7,951 nucleotides of DNA from Bacteroidota bacterium (GCA_009936825.1 JAACDV010000089.1:1-7951); one strand, 5' to 3'. Counted from the first letter of the stretch, positions 1-6,163 are shown. The notes: a model not told the origin generated them from the sequence alone. Program-made: numbers and translations.

Positions 1-35
1 ATACCAGCAAGGCCATTGCTGCGGTTCTCAGCTAA
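1..35 (+). CDS. Possible C-terminal end of an unidentified rightward gene
   Basis: One frame reads T-S-K-A-I-A-A-V-L-S and then TAA at 33-35. The composition and codons look like normal coding sequence of this genome, and the stop sits four bases before the stop of the converging zinc-ribbon gene. Ten codons are too few to name a family. The opposite strand also offers an ATG at 13-15 with five codons, so which strand is coding here is uncertain. Confidence 0.2.
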   Translation, partial: TSKAIAAVLS

Positions 36-38
36 ATT

Positions 39-539
39 TTAGCTAAATGATAGCAGTATTGCCGCATCGCGCAGCGAGATGAAGCCGAAGTAATTCAGCA
101 TCAAGACAATTGCTGCAAGGGCCAGCCCCGCAACCACTGTCCACAAAAAGCCGTGGCTCTCCGACCAAGATTGCTGTGAATTATGGACGAAATCTTCACC
201 ACATACCGGACATCTAACTTCGATATCTTCAGTTATAATATTGGTGGGTGGAGATGCGTGAGATTTGGTTCCGGCAAGCCCGATTTTGCTTTTGCAGGCT
301 GTGCAGGTGATGATGTGATTGTGGTGATGGGCTGAAACCAACCGTTCAAACAGGTGATTAGGGGGGTTGGCGGTAATATTGCCGGTAATATTGCTGGTAA
401 TATTGTCGTAATCGGGGTTCTGAGGGGGAACGGCAAACGCCCGCCCACAAAGATAACACACCACCGGGATATCAAAAAACCGTGAAAAGACATCCGGGAT
501 TTGAACCGACGTCCGGCAATGGGGGCACAGCAACTGCAT
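39..539 (-). CDS. Membrane-anchored protein with two zinc ribbons (MJ0042-like)
   Basis: Predicted protein of 166 residues from the ATG at 539. The first ribbon has C5-P-H-C8 and C28-Y-L-C31 and resembles the MJ0042-type zinc-binding motif found at the N-terminus of many alphaproteobacterial membrane proteins. A second CxxC pair set lies at C79/C82 and C110/C113. One hydrophobic segment at about residues 131-153 should anchor the protein, leaving only a short tail after it. Between the ribbons is an Asn-Ile-Thr linker encoded by a 12-base tandem repeat. The frame is open back to a TTG at 572, but starting at 539 puts the CPxC motif right at the N-terminus, as in related proteins, with only a weak GGA upstream. 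The function is unknown. The ribbons may bind metal, nucleic acid or a partner protein. It lies downstream of the 318-residue gene on the same strand, separated by a possible terminator. Confidence 0.75.
   Translation of the reverse strand: MQLLCPHCRTSVQIPDVFSRFFDIPVVCYLCGRAFAVPPQNPDYDNITSNITGNITANPPNHLFERLVSAHHHNHIITCTACKSKIGLAGTKSHASPPTNIITEDIEVRCPVCGEDFVHNSQQSWSESHGFLWTVVAGLALAAIVLMLNYFGFISLRDAAILLSFS
372..407. repeat. Three 12-base tandem units inside the zinc-ribbon gene
   Basis: Units GGTAATATTGCC (372), GGTAATATTGCT (384) and GGTAATATTGTC (396) differ only in the last two bases. On the coding strand they keep frame and give Asn-Ile-Thr-X repeats (residues 46-57) in the linker between the two ribbons. 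Confidence 0.9.
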
Positions 540-612
540 GATGTGATGTCCGTCAATAATGCTGCAGCGCAAATCACGCTACATTATGACTTATGCAGAC
601 AGATCATTTAAA

Positions 613-643
613 AAACCGTTATCACCCGATAAAGAATAGGTTT
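613..643 (-). terminator. Possible factor-independent terminator after the 318-residue gene
   Basis: On the minus strand an outer stem AAACC/GGTTT (639-643 with 613-617) encloses an inner stem TTATC/GATAA (628-632 with 619-623, loop GGGT). The right arm runs into six T residues (610-615). It lies ten bases past the stop of the upstream gene. The stem is AT-rich and interrupted by a six-against-one internal loop, so termination may be partial. Confidence 0.35.
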
Positions 644-652
644 GTAAAGAGA

Positions 653-1609
653 CTAGTTGCGTTTTTTAGATACAGTTTTCTTTGCTGCGGATTTCTTTGA
701 TGTGGTTCTCTTCGACGCAGGTTTTTTTGCTGTAGCTTTCTTGGCTGCAGGCTTTTTCTCCGTGGATTTTTTGGCAACTGGTCCGTCAAGAATTTGCGTT
801 ACGGTATCGCTCACAACATCCTTTATGATATCGCCAATAATGCCGTTCAGGTCCTTGCTCAGACTGTCAGCAAGAGCAAGGCGCAATTCGCTTCTGATTG
901 TGGCATTTATGTAGTCCCTAAAATTGCTGGTTACATCCTCGCTCACATCCCCGATCAAGGTGTCGTTCACCTTGTGATTCCCGGTGTCATTCCCGGTGTC
1001 ATCCCCGGTGTCATTTACCGTGTCGTTTGCGGGTGCGGGGTCATTCGCCAGGTCATTCGAACTTTCGGTTTTTCTGCCGGCTAAATTGTCGTTCGAGATA
1101 TTTTGACGTGAAATACTTTGATCCAAAATCTTCTGATCCGAGGTTTGGGAATCAGAATTGGGAGTTGAGTCTTCAACCGCCGCTGCAATTTCCTCCATTG
1201 CGATCTCAATATTGGGCTCCGAGTCGGACTCTGGCAGCGTTTCTACCGCCGGTTTTACCTGATTTCCAAGAGCGGCATCATCTTCCCACGCTTGCCGAAC
1301 CAATTCATGAATATCGCCCATATTAAGATCGGAGGGTGTGTCCATTGCGCTGGGTGTGGGCGGCTCGGTGGGCAAGATTTCCGTTGCAACTTCTTTTTCG
1401 GCAAGATCATGCAGCGTTTCGAGCCTCTGGGTAATTGAAATTGGTTCAAACTCGGGGTCTTGGCCTATCTCAGGACTTGTTAGCGAATCAGAATTTGGCG
1501 CTGAATGAACAAGTGCCAGCATCGGCGGGCCATCGCCTGCATGTTGCTCAGCTTCTTCATACAAAGCTGTAATCGATTGAGCCGTGATTGACTGCCTCAC
1601 CGACGTCAT
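653..1609 (-). CDS. Low-complexity acidic protein with a lysine-rich histone H1-like tail
   Basis: Predicted protein of 318 residues. The ATG at 1609 has AAGGAG nine bases upstream. I do not recognise a family. Visible parts are: a short helical N-terminus (about 8-37); a helix-like stretch D-I-H-E-L-V-R-Q-A-W-E-D-D (99-111); a long acidic, Ser/Asn/Asp-rich disordered region (about 112-225) holding an Asn-Asp-Thr-Gly repeat; an amphipathic helical region (about 228-274); and a basic tail (279-318) of eight five-residue units of the form (A/S)-K-K-x-x. The tail resembles histone H1-like and other Ala/Lys-rich DNA-binding tails, so binding to DNA or another polyanion is inferred. The arrangement of an N-terminal helix, acidic linker and C-terminal helices loosely recalls the polar organiser PopZ, but PopZ has no such tail and I see no clear motif match. 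It is divergent from grpE, with a possible terminator downstream. No cysteines and no membrane segment are seen. Confidence 0.75.
   Translation of the reverse strand: MTSVRQSITAQSITALYEEAEQHAGDGPPMLALVHSAPNSDSLTSPEIGQDPEFEPISITQRLETLHDLAEKEVATEILPTEPPTPSAMDTPSDLNMGDIHELVRQAWEDDAALGNQVKPAVETLPESDSEPNIEIAMEEIAAAVEDSTPNSDSQTSDQKILDQSISRQNISNDNLAGRKTESSNDLANDPAPANDTVNDTGDDTGNDTGNHKVNDTLIGDVSEDVTSNFRDYINATIRSELRLALADSLSKDLNGIIGDIIKDVVSDTVTQILDGPVAKKSTEKKPAAKKATAKKPASKRTTSKKSAAKKTVSKKRN
656..775. repeat. 15-base-period repeat encoding eight basic pentapeptides
   Basis: The last 40 codons of the leftward gene divide exactly into eight five-residue units: AKKST, EKKPA, AKKAT, AKKPA, SKRTT, SKKSA, AKKTV and SKKRN. 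Two basic residues sit at positions 2-3 of every unit. The protein pattern is much more regular than the DNA, which suggests selection on the protein. Confidence 0.85.
959..1030. repeat. Six degenerate 12-base tandem units inside the 318-residue gene
   Basis: Six consecutive 12-base units start at 959, 971, 983, 995, 1007 and 1019. The best conserved are GGTGTCATTCCC and GGTGTCATCCCC. Read leftward in frame, they give Asn-Asp-Thr-Gly-like tetrapeptides at residues 194-217, inside the acidic disordered region. Confidence 0.85.
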
Positions 1610-1636
1610 GAACAGCTACTCCTTCAAACCAGAGTT

Positions 1637-1660
1637 TGGGCATCAAATTTTGGATGCCTA
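1637..1660. repeat. Inverted repeat in the leader of the 318-residue gene
   Basis: The arms TGGGCATC (1637-1644) and GATGCCTA (1653-1660) pair over eight positions with one G-T wobble and an eight-base AT-rich loop. It lies about 28 bases upstream of the leftward start codon, so it could fold in the mRNA leader or serve as a protein site. No T-run follows on either strand. Confidence 0.5.
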
Positions 1661-1672
1661 GATTCAATCGAT

Positions 1673-1700
1673 AGTTTAAGCCCGATGATAAATGTTGCAA
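1673..1700 (-). promoter_or_regulatory. Weak candidate housekeeping promoter for the 318-residue gene
   Basis: On the minus strand TTGCAA (1695-1700) is followed, 16 bases on, by TAAACT (1673-1678). Each element matches four of six consensus positions. The start of transcription would lie near 1666, giving a leader of about 57 bases that contains the inverted repeat. TTGTCA a little further upstream, with TTTATC, is an alternative. This is the weakest of the promoter calls. Confidence 0.22.
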
Positions 1701-1832
1701 TAGACTAGGTGACAAGATTTGGCTGTAACCAGATTTTGCCAAGATAACATCAGCATATCCAAATCGATTGCGGGGCGAATTCTGGCGTCAAGATGATCGT
1801 GAAATTCGCTCTTTAAGCGCGAAAATGCGTTT

Positions 1833-1861
1833 TTATTGGCGATTATTGGCGATTCGGGCGA
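1833..1861. repeat. 10-base tandem repeat upstream of the grpE promoter
   Basis: TTATTGGCGA occurs twice in a row (1833-1842 and 1843-1852) and is followed by a degenerate third unit, TTCGGGCGA (1853-1861). It ends about 29 bases before the grpE promoter's -35 element. Confidence 0.7.
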
Positions 1862-1889
1862 TGTTTTTGAAAAAACTATGCGTTTTCCA

Positions 1890-1918
1890 CTTGGATGATG
1901 CAGCATTCCTCCTTAAAT
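1890..1918 (+). promoter_or_regulatory. Candidate RpoH (sigma-32) heat-shock promoter of grpE
   Basis: CTTG (1890-1893), then 18 bases, then CTTAAAT (1912-1918), which matches the alphaproteobacterial heat-shock form CTTG-N17/18-CYTATnT at six of seven informative -10 positions or close to it. Transcription would start near 1925, giving a leader of about 50 bases. The position in front of a chaperone gene supports the call; the second element is imperfect. Confidence 0.5.
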
Positions 1919-1976
1919 AACACTACGCAAAGGGCGAGCTGTCCGTGCAGTGCGGTGTTTTTGCGAAGGATGAGAA

Positions 1977-2705
1977 ATGACAGAACAGAATGACACTGGG
2001 GATACACCCCCGGAGGATACTCTTTTGCAGGGTGGCCCAACTTCCGGGAACCCGGAGCAAGCAGACCCTGCAGAGGAAAGTTCGACCCCTGACATGACTC
2101 CGAGCCCCCATAATTCTGGCGATAATTCTGGCGATAATTCTGGCGTTCAAGATGCATCAGATTTTGGCCCTGATGGTGACGCCTCGTCTCAAGATGAGGG
2201 TTCTGCTGATCCGTTTGATGCCTTGTTGGCTGAGCGTGACTCGCTAAAGGATCAGCTGTTGCGAGCTTTAGCCGATGTTGAAAATATGCGTCGGCGTACC
2301 GAACGCGAGATGGAAACTGCGCGCAAATATAGCCATACAGGGTTTTCACGCGATCTGGTTGGCGCGATAGATAATCTGTCACGCGCCATCGATGCCGCTC
2401 CTGCCGCTGATGAGCAGGTGTCGGCCGAAACAATTGGGAGCCTCATTACCGGACTGGAACTTAGTTGGTCTGAAATTCAGTCAACAATGGAGCGTCACGG
2501 CATTCGCCAAGTTAAGCCGCTTGGCGAGAAGTTCGACTATAATTTCCATCAGGCCATGTTTGAGGTTCCAACCGCCGAGCAAGAGCCCGGAACGGTGGTT
2601 GAGGTAGTTCAGCACGGCTATGTTTTGCATGAAAGGTTGCTGCGACCGGCGATGGTTGGTGTGGCCAAGGCCCCTGCTACAGACCCGCCGCCGCAAAAAG
2701 ATTAG
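1977..2705 (+). CDS. grpE: GrpE, nucleotide exchange factor of DnaK
   Basis: Protein of 242 residues. GrpE is a cytosolic homodimer that opens the DnaK nucleotide cleft to release ADP. Residues 1-75 are acidic, Pro/Ser/Asn-rich and probably disordered, longer than in many GrpE proteins, and include an Asn-Ser-Gly-Asp repeat. A long coiled-coil helix follows (about 80-120, with A-D-V-E-N-M-R-R-R at 99-107), then the helical dimer part (121-175) and the C-terminal beta-wing that contacts DnaK (about 176-231: G-I-R-Q-V, F-D-Y-N-F-H-Q-A-M, then L-L-R-P-A-M-V). The family usually reads F-D-P-N in that motif, so Tyr188 is a small deviation. The start is fixed by GAAGGA six bases before the ATG. The gene is 182 bases ahead of dnaK and likely under RpoH control. 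The divergent neighbour is not hrcA, which often precedes grpE in relatives. Confidence 0.97.
   Translation: MTEQNDTGDTPPEDTLLQGGPTSGNPEQADPAEESSTPDMTPSPHNSGDNSGDNSGVQDASDFGPDGDASSQDEGSADPFDALLAERDSLKDQLLRALADVENMRRRTEREMETARKYSHTGFSRDLVGAIDNLSRAIDAAPAADEQVSAETIGSLITGLELSWSEIQSTMERHGIRQVKPLGEKFDYNFHQAMFEVPTAEQEPGTVVEVVQHGYVLHERLLRPAMVGVAKAPATDPPPQKD
2109..2144. repeat. Three 12-base tandem units inside grpE
   Basis: CATAATTCTGGC (2109), GATAATTCTGGC (2121) and GATAATTCTGGC (2133) stand in tandem and in frame. They encode Asn-Ser-Gly-Asp repeats at residues 45-56 of the disordered N-terminal part of GrpE. Confidence 0.9.
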
Positions 2706-2726
2706 CGGGGGAGCAAGCAGCCCGTA

Positions 2727-2754
2727 CTTGCAACCAAAGATTGGCGTCCCATAT
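2727..2754 (+). promoter_or_regulatory. RpoH (sigma-32) heat-shock promoter of dnaK
   Basis: CTTGCAA (2727-2733), a 14-base spacer, and CCCATAT (2748-2754) match the sigma-32 consensus CTTGAAA-N13/17-CCCCATnT well. They also fit the alphaproteobacterial form CTTG-N17-CYTATnT at six of seven positions. Transcription would start near 2761 and leave a leader of about 125 bases before dnaK. It lies just past the grpE stop, so dnaK can be expressed separately from grpE. Confidence 0.68.
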
Positions 2755-2835
2755 GAACGGTATTATTTCAACGTTAAAAGCTTAGTCCCATTATCGCCGC
2801 CCTCAGGGTAAGGCATGGATTTAAGTCGAGAATAT

Positions 2836-2860
2836 TTCACTGGGGTACTACCTCGGTGAA
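2836..2860 (+). promoter_or_regulatory. Strong hairpin in the dnaK mRNA leader
   Basis: The arms TTCACTGGGGT (2836-2846) and ACCTCGGTGAA (2850-2860) pair over all 11 positions, including two G-U pairs, around a three-base loop. No U-run follows, so it is not a terminator. It ends 14 bases before the dnaK ribosome site AAAGGA (2875-2880). A second CGGTGAA at 2864-2870 repeats the end of the right arm and could compete for TTCACTG. A role in mRNA stability or heat-dependent translation is conceivable but unproven. It lacks the UYGCU signature of ROSE thermometers. Confidence 0.5.
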
Positions 2861-2887
2861 GATCGGTGAATGAGAAAGGAATAAGTC

Positions 2888-4792
2888 ATGGCCAAAGTTA
2901 TCGGTATTGACCTTGGAACCACAAATTCATGCGTAGCAGTGATGGATGGTAAAGAGGCGCGTGTGATTGAAAACGCTGAAGGCGCTCGGACCACCCCGTC
3001 AATGGTTGCCTTTGCAGATGGTGATGAACGCCTTGTCGGACAGGCCGCAAAGCGCCAAGCCGTAACCAATCCGGAAAACACGCTATTCGCCATCAAACGC
3101 CTGATTGGCCGTCGTCATGATGACAAATCAACGAAAAAATTCGCCGAACTCGTTCCCTACGAAATAGCAGATTCCAGCAATGGTGATGCTTGGGTACGGG
3201 TTGAGGGCGAGGATTATTCACCAAGCCAGATTTCTAGCTTTGTTCTTCGCAAACTGAAAGAAGATGCCGAGGCCTATCTTGGTGAAAGCGTGACGCAGGC
3301 TGTGATCACGGTTCCAGCCTATTTTAACGATTCGCAGCGCCAAGCAACCAAGGATGCTGGCAAAATTGCCGGTCTTGAAGTTCTGCGCATCATCAATGAG
3401 CCAACCGCAGCGGCTTTGGCCTATGGTCTGGAACAGCGCGAATCGGGTCTGATTGTTGTTTATGACCTGGGCGGCGGCACGTTTGACGTTTCAATCCTTG
3501 AGGTTGGTGACGGCGTTTTTGAGGTGAAATCAACAAACGGAGACACCTTCCTTGGCGGAGAGGATTTTGATCATCAGATCATCCAGTACCTCGCTGATGA
3601 GTTCAAATCGAGCGAGGGTATCGATCTTCGTAAAGACAAACTCGCGCTCCAGCGTCTAAAAGAAGCTGCTGAGAAAGCCAAGATTGAGCTTTCTTCGGCA
3701 ATCCAGACCGATGTCAATCTTCCCTTTATCACCGCTGATGCAACCGGACCAAAGCACCTGAATGTAAAGATGACCCGCTCCAAGCTGGAACAGCTGGTTG
3801 AGGAGTTGATCCAGCGTACCATCAAGCCATGTAAAGCGGCGCTGAAAGATGCCGGTATTAAGGCCAGCGAGATTGATGAAGTAATTTTGGTCGGCGGAAT
3901 GACCCGAATGCCAAAGATCATCGAAGCGGTGAGAGAATTTTTTGAAACTGAACCTCATCGCGGCGTGAACCCGGACGAGGTTGTTGCCTCGGGTGCGGCT
4001 ATTCAGGCGGGTGTTCTGACCGGTGAGGTTAAGGATGTTCTGCTTCTCGACGTGACGCCATTGTCGCTTGGCATTGAAACCCTTGGCGGGGTTTTCACAC
4101 GTCTGATTGACCGCAATACAACAATCCCGACAAAGAAAAGTCAGGTTTTCTCAACTGCTGATGATAATCAGTCCGCTGTGACCATTTCGGTCTATCAGGG
4201 CGAGCGCGAAATGGCCTCTGATAATAAGCATCTCGGCCAGTTTAATCTGGAAGGTATTGCCCCTGCCCCGCGGGGTGTTCCACAGGTTGAGGTGACTTTT
4301 GATATCGATGCCAACGGCATCGTTAAGGTCAGCGCGAAAGATAAAGCCACCGGAAAAGAGCAGGAAATCCGGATTCAAGCGTCTGGTGGACTGGAAGATA
4401 GCGAAATTGACCGCATGGTCAGTGAGGCCGAAGCCAATGCCGAGGAAGATAAAAAACGCCGCGATGCTGCTGAAACGCGCAATCAGGGCGAAGCTTTGGT
4501 GCATGGCGCGCAAAAAGCAATCGATGATCTTGGTGAGAAAGCTGAACCTGAAGCAAAGGCCGAAGTCGAAGCTGGAATTGCTGCCTTAAAAGAAGCCCTT
4601 GAAAGTGATGATATAGAAAGCGTCACAGCAAAATCTGCTGAGCTGTCACAGTTGATGATGAAGATGGGCGAGGCTGCCTATCAAGCTGAGCAGGATGCGG
4701 ACCCATCCCAAGAGGGAGCAACAACAGGTGGCGATGAAACCGTTGTCGATGCCGATTTTGAAGAGGTCGACGACGAAGCTGACAAAAAATAG
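2888..4792 (+). CDS. dnaK: DnaK, Hsp70 chaperone
   Basis: Full-length Hsp70 of 634 residues, a normal bacterial DnaK size. It binds exposed hydrophobic segments of unfolded proteins in the cytosol, driven by an ATP cycle that DnaJ and GrpE control. The ATPase domain shows the phosphate-1 motif G-I-D-L-G-T-T-N-S (6-14), I-I-N-E-P-T-A-A-A (168-176), the phosphate-2 motif D-L-G-G-G-T-F-D (193-200) and the adenosine motif I-L-V-G-G-M-T-R (333-340). The conserved linker D-V-L-L-L-D-V-T follows (383-390), then the beta-sandwich substrate domain and the helical lid. The C-terminus is acidic, with an E-E-V-D near the end. ATG at 2888 has AAAGGA seven bases upstream. It has its own heat-shock promoter and a structured leader. 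All key motifs are intact. Frames on the opposite strand inside it are shadows. Confidence 0.99.
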   Translation: MAKVIGIDLGTTNSCVAVMDGKEARVIENAEGARTTPSMVAFADGDERLVGQAAKRQAVTNPENTLFAIKRLIGRRHDDKSTKKFAELVPYEIADSSNGDAWVRVEGEDYSPSQISSFVLRKLKEDAEAYLGESVTQAVITVPAYFNDSQRQATKDAGKIAGLEVLRIINEPTAAALAYGLEQRESGLIVVYDLGGGTFDVSILEVGDGVFEVKSTNGDTFLGGEDFDHQIIQYLADEFKSSEGIDLRKDKLALQRLKEAAEKAKIELSSAIQTDVNLPFITADATGPKHLNVKMTRSKLEQLVEELIQRTIKPCKAALKDAGIKASEIDEVILVGGMTRMPKIIEAVREFFETEPHRGVNPDEVVASGAAIQAGVLTGEVKDVLLLDVTPLSLGIETLGGVFTRLIDRNTTIPTKKSQVFSTADDNQSAVTISVYQGEREMASDNKHLGQFNLEGIAPAPRGVPQVEVTFDIDANGIVKVSAKDKATGKEQEIRIQASGGLEDSEIDRMVSEAEANAEEDKKRRDAAETRNQGEALVHGAQKAIDDLGEKAEPEAKAEVEAGIAALKEALESDDIESVTAKSAELSQLMMKMGEAAYQAEQDADPSQEGATTGGDETVVDADFEEVDDEADKK

Positions 4793-4812
4793 GCCTTTCA
4801 GGCAGAATTAGC

Positions 4813-4836
4813 GGGGCTGTCTGGAAGGGTGGCCCC
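4813..4836 (+). terminator. Possible weak intercistronic terminator between dnaK and dnaJ
   Basis: GGGGC (4813-4817) can pair with GCCCC (4832-4836) around a 14-base loop, followed by the pyrimidine-rich TCTCCTTT. The T-tract is interrupted and the stem is only five pairs. It may act as a partial stop that lowers dnaJ relative to dnaK, or as an RNA processing or stability hairpin. Confidence 0.28.
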
Positions 4837-4882
4837 TCTCCTTTAGCAAATAACTTTATCAGATAGTGTGGCGGCAACGGGC

Positions 4883-6013
4883 ATGAGCAAGCGTGATTTC
4901 TACGAAGTCCTCGGCGTGTCGCAGGATGCCGACGAAAAAGAACTGAAAATAGCTTATCGCAAGCTTGCCATGCAAAATCATCCGGACCGCAATCCAGATG
5001 ATGAGGCTGCTGGTGAGCGGTTTCGTGAAGCTACCGCAGCATATGATGTTCTAAAAGATCCACACAAGCGTGCCGCCTATGACCGGATGGGACATGCAGC
5101 GTTTGATAATGCTGGCGCGGGCGGCGGTGGTTTCGGTGCGAGTGGATTTGGCGGCGGCGGCGGCGGCTTTTCAGACATTTTTGACCAGATGTTCTCCGAA
5201 TTTTCGGGGCGTGGGCGCGCCAGCCAGCCCGATCATGCCGGAAACGATCTTCGCTATGATATGAATGTGTCGCTGGAAGAGGCGTTTACCGGCGTGCAGC
5301 GTGATATAACTGTTACCGTTCCTGTCGGGTGTGATGGGTGCGGCGGATCCGGGTCATCAGAAGGCAGTCAGCCGCGGAGTTGCGGGACATGTGGCGGCAG
5401 CGGGCGCATTCGTGCGCAGCAGGGATTTTTCGCCGTTGAACGAACCTGTCACGCTTGTCAGGGAATGGGACAGGTTATCTCTGATCCGTGTAAATCATGT
5501 GGTGGTGACGGACGCGTCCAGCAAAGCAAAATTCTGTCGGTTTCTGTTCCGGCTGGGGTTGATACAGGAACACGGATTCGCCTTTCCGGCAAAGGGGAGG
5601 CCGGACTTCGTGGTGCTGCTGCCGGTGATCTGTATATTATCATAGCGGTTGATTCGCACCCTATTTTGCACCGTGATGGCGCCGATATCATGACCCGCAT
5701 TCCCCTGCCAATGACTACAGCTGCGCTTGGTGGAACACTCGATGTTCCGACGGTTGAGGGCAAAATGGCCAGGTTGACGATTGAGCCCGGAACCCAGTCA
5801 GGTCGACGGTTTCGGATGCGAAGCAAGGGAATGCCTATTTTGCGGCGGAATGCGCGCGGCGATCAAATCGTCGAAGTTCAGGTGGAAACACCAACCAATT
5901 TGAATAAGCGGCAGAAAGACCTGCTGAAATCATTCGCTGAGGCGGGGGACACCAGTCCAGAGACCGATAGTTTTCTGAAACGGGCGCGGCGAATCTGGGC
6001 TGAAAAACCCTAA
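4883..6013 (+). CDS. dnaJ: DnaJ, Hsp40 co-chaperone
   Basis: Protein of 376 residues, the same length as E. coli DnaJ. It captures unfolded proteins, delivers them to DnaK and triggers ATP hydrolysis. The J domain spans about 1-70 with the essential H-P-D at 33-35. A Gly/Phe-rich stretch (about 77-112) has long glycine runs. The zinc domain has all four CxxCxGxG modules, at C150/C153, C167/C170, C189/C192 and C203/C206, giving two zinc sites. The C-terminal substrate and dimer domains follow, so this is a type I DnaJ. The frame is open to a GTG at 4868, but ATG 4883 gives the standard start [11 protein letters not shown]. The ribosome site is poor (only AACGGG nearby), so dnaJ may be translated less than dnaK. 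It is 90 bases after dnaK and probably co-transcribed with it. Confidence 0.98.
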   Translation: MSKRDFYEVLGVSQDADEKELKIAYRKLAMQNHPDRNPDDEAAGERFREATAAYDVLKDPHKRAAYDRMGHAAFDNAGAGGGGFGASGFGGGGGGFSDIFDQMFSEFSGRGRASQPDHAGNDLRYDMNVSLEEAFTGVQRDITVTVPVGCDGCGGSGSSEGSQPRSCGTCGGSGRIRAQQGFFAVERTCHACQGMGQVISDPCKSCGGDGRVQQSKILSVSVPAGVDTGTRIRLSGKGEAGLRGAAAGDLYIIIAVDSHPILHRDGADIMTRIPLPMTTAALGGTLDVPTVEGKMARLTIEPGTQSGRRFRMRSKGMPILRRNARGDQIVEVQVETPTNLNKRQKDLLKSFAEAGDTSPETDSFLKRARRIWAEKP

Positions 6014-6020
6014 TTTTAAG

Positions 6021-6085
6021 CCTTAACGACAGGCTCTAACGATAGACTCTAACGACGGGCCTTATCATCGGGCCTTAACATTGGG
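6021..6085. repeat. Five degenerate 13-base tandem units between dnaJ and dapB
   Basis: Units start at 6021, 6034, 6047, 6060 and 6073: CCTTAACGACAGG, CTCTAACGATAGA, CTCTAACGACGGG, CCTTATCATCGGG and CCTTAACATTGGG. They fill most of the 150-base dnaJ-dapB gap. GGGCC copies within them are partly self-complementary, but no clear terminator forms. The function is unknown. Confidence 0.8.
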
Positions 6086-6163
6086 CCGAAATGCGTTTAA
6101 CCCTTGCCCTGCTGGCGACAGCTTTATAGTCTCGCCGCAATCGGTGAGAAAAGGGTTGAGACG

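Larger units (their letters stand above)
1610..1976. other. Divergent intergenic region upstream of grpE (367 bases)
   Basis: No convincing gene is present: short frames here lack ribosome sites and family features. From left to right it holds the ribosome site and leader of the leftward 318-residue gene, an eight-pair inverted repeat (1637-1660), a weak leftward promoter (1673-1700), a 10-base tandem repeat (1833-1861), a candidate RpoH promoter for grpE (1890-1918), and the grpE ribosome site GAAGGA (1965-1970). No CIRCE operator (TTAGCACTC with GAGTGCTAA) is visible. Confidence 0.7.

Noticed and set aside
30..44. Perfect 15-base palindrome at the stop of the zinc-ribbon gene as a terminator
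   Set aside because: The stem is AT-rich, the centre leaves no proper loop, and no T-run follows on either strand.
233..577. 114-codon minus-strand frame overlapping the zinc-ribbon gene
   Set aside because: It is the same strand in another frame, has no coherent motif, and the zinc-ribbon frame has the paired cysteines.
959..1030. Tandem units considered as a CRISPR array
   Set aside because: Units are 12 bases with no spacers and lie in a coding frame.
1876..2433. 185-codon open frame on the minus strand
   Set aside because: It overlaps grpE and its promoter, its product has low-complexity QNYRQNYRQNYG-like runs that mirror the grpE repeat, and it has no recognisable domain.
2684..2709. 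Terminator at the end of grpE
   Set aside because: CCCGC and GCGGG can pair, but no T-run follows and the stem includes the end of the gene.
3574..3958. Two open frames on the minus strand inside dnaK
   Set aside because: They are antisense to the strongly conserved ATPase domain and have no family features or ribosome sites.
4151..4513. 120-codon minus-strand frame inside dnaK
   Set aside because: Shadow of the substrate-binding domain coding sequence.
4868..4882. GTG as the dnaJ start
   Set aside because: It would add five residues before the standard DnaJ N-terminus and has no ribosome site.
5331..5826. Plus-strand 104-codon and minus-strand 122-codon frames inside dnaJ
   Set aside because: Both are out-of-frame shadows of the zinc and C-terminal domains of DnaJ.
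6014..6163. Lysine riboswitch ahead of dapB
   Set aside because: The space is mostly 13-base repeats and does not have room or the paired elements for a lysine riboswitch.
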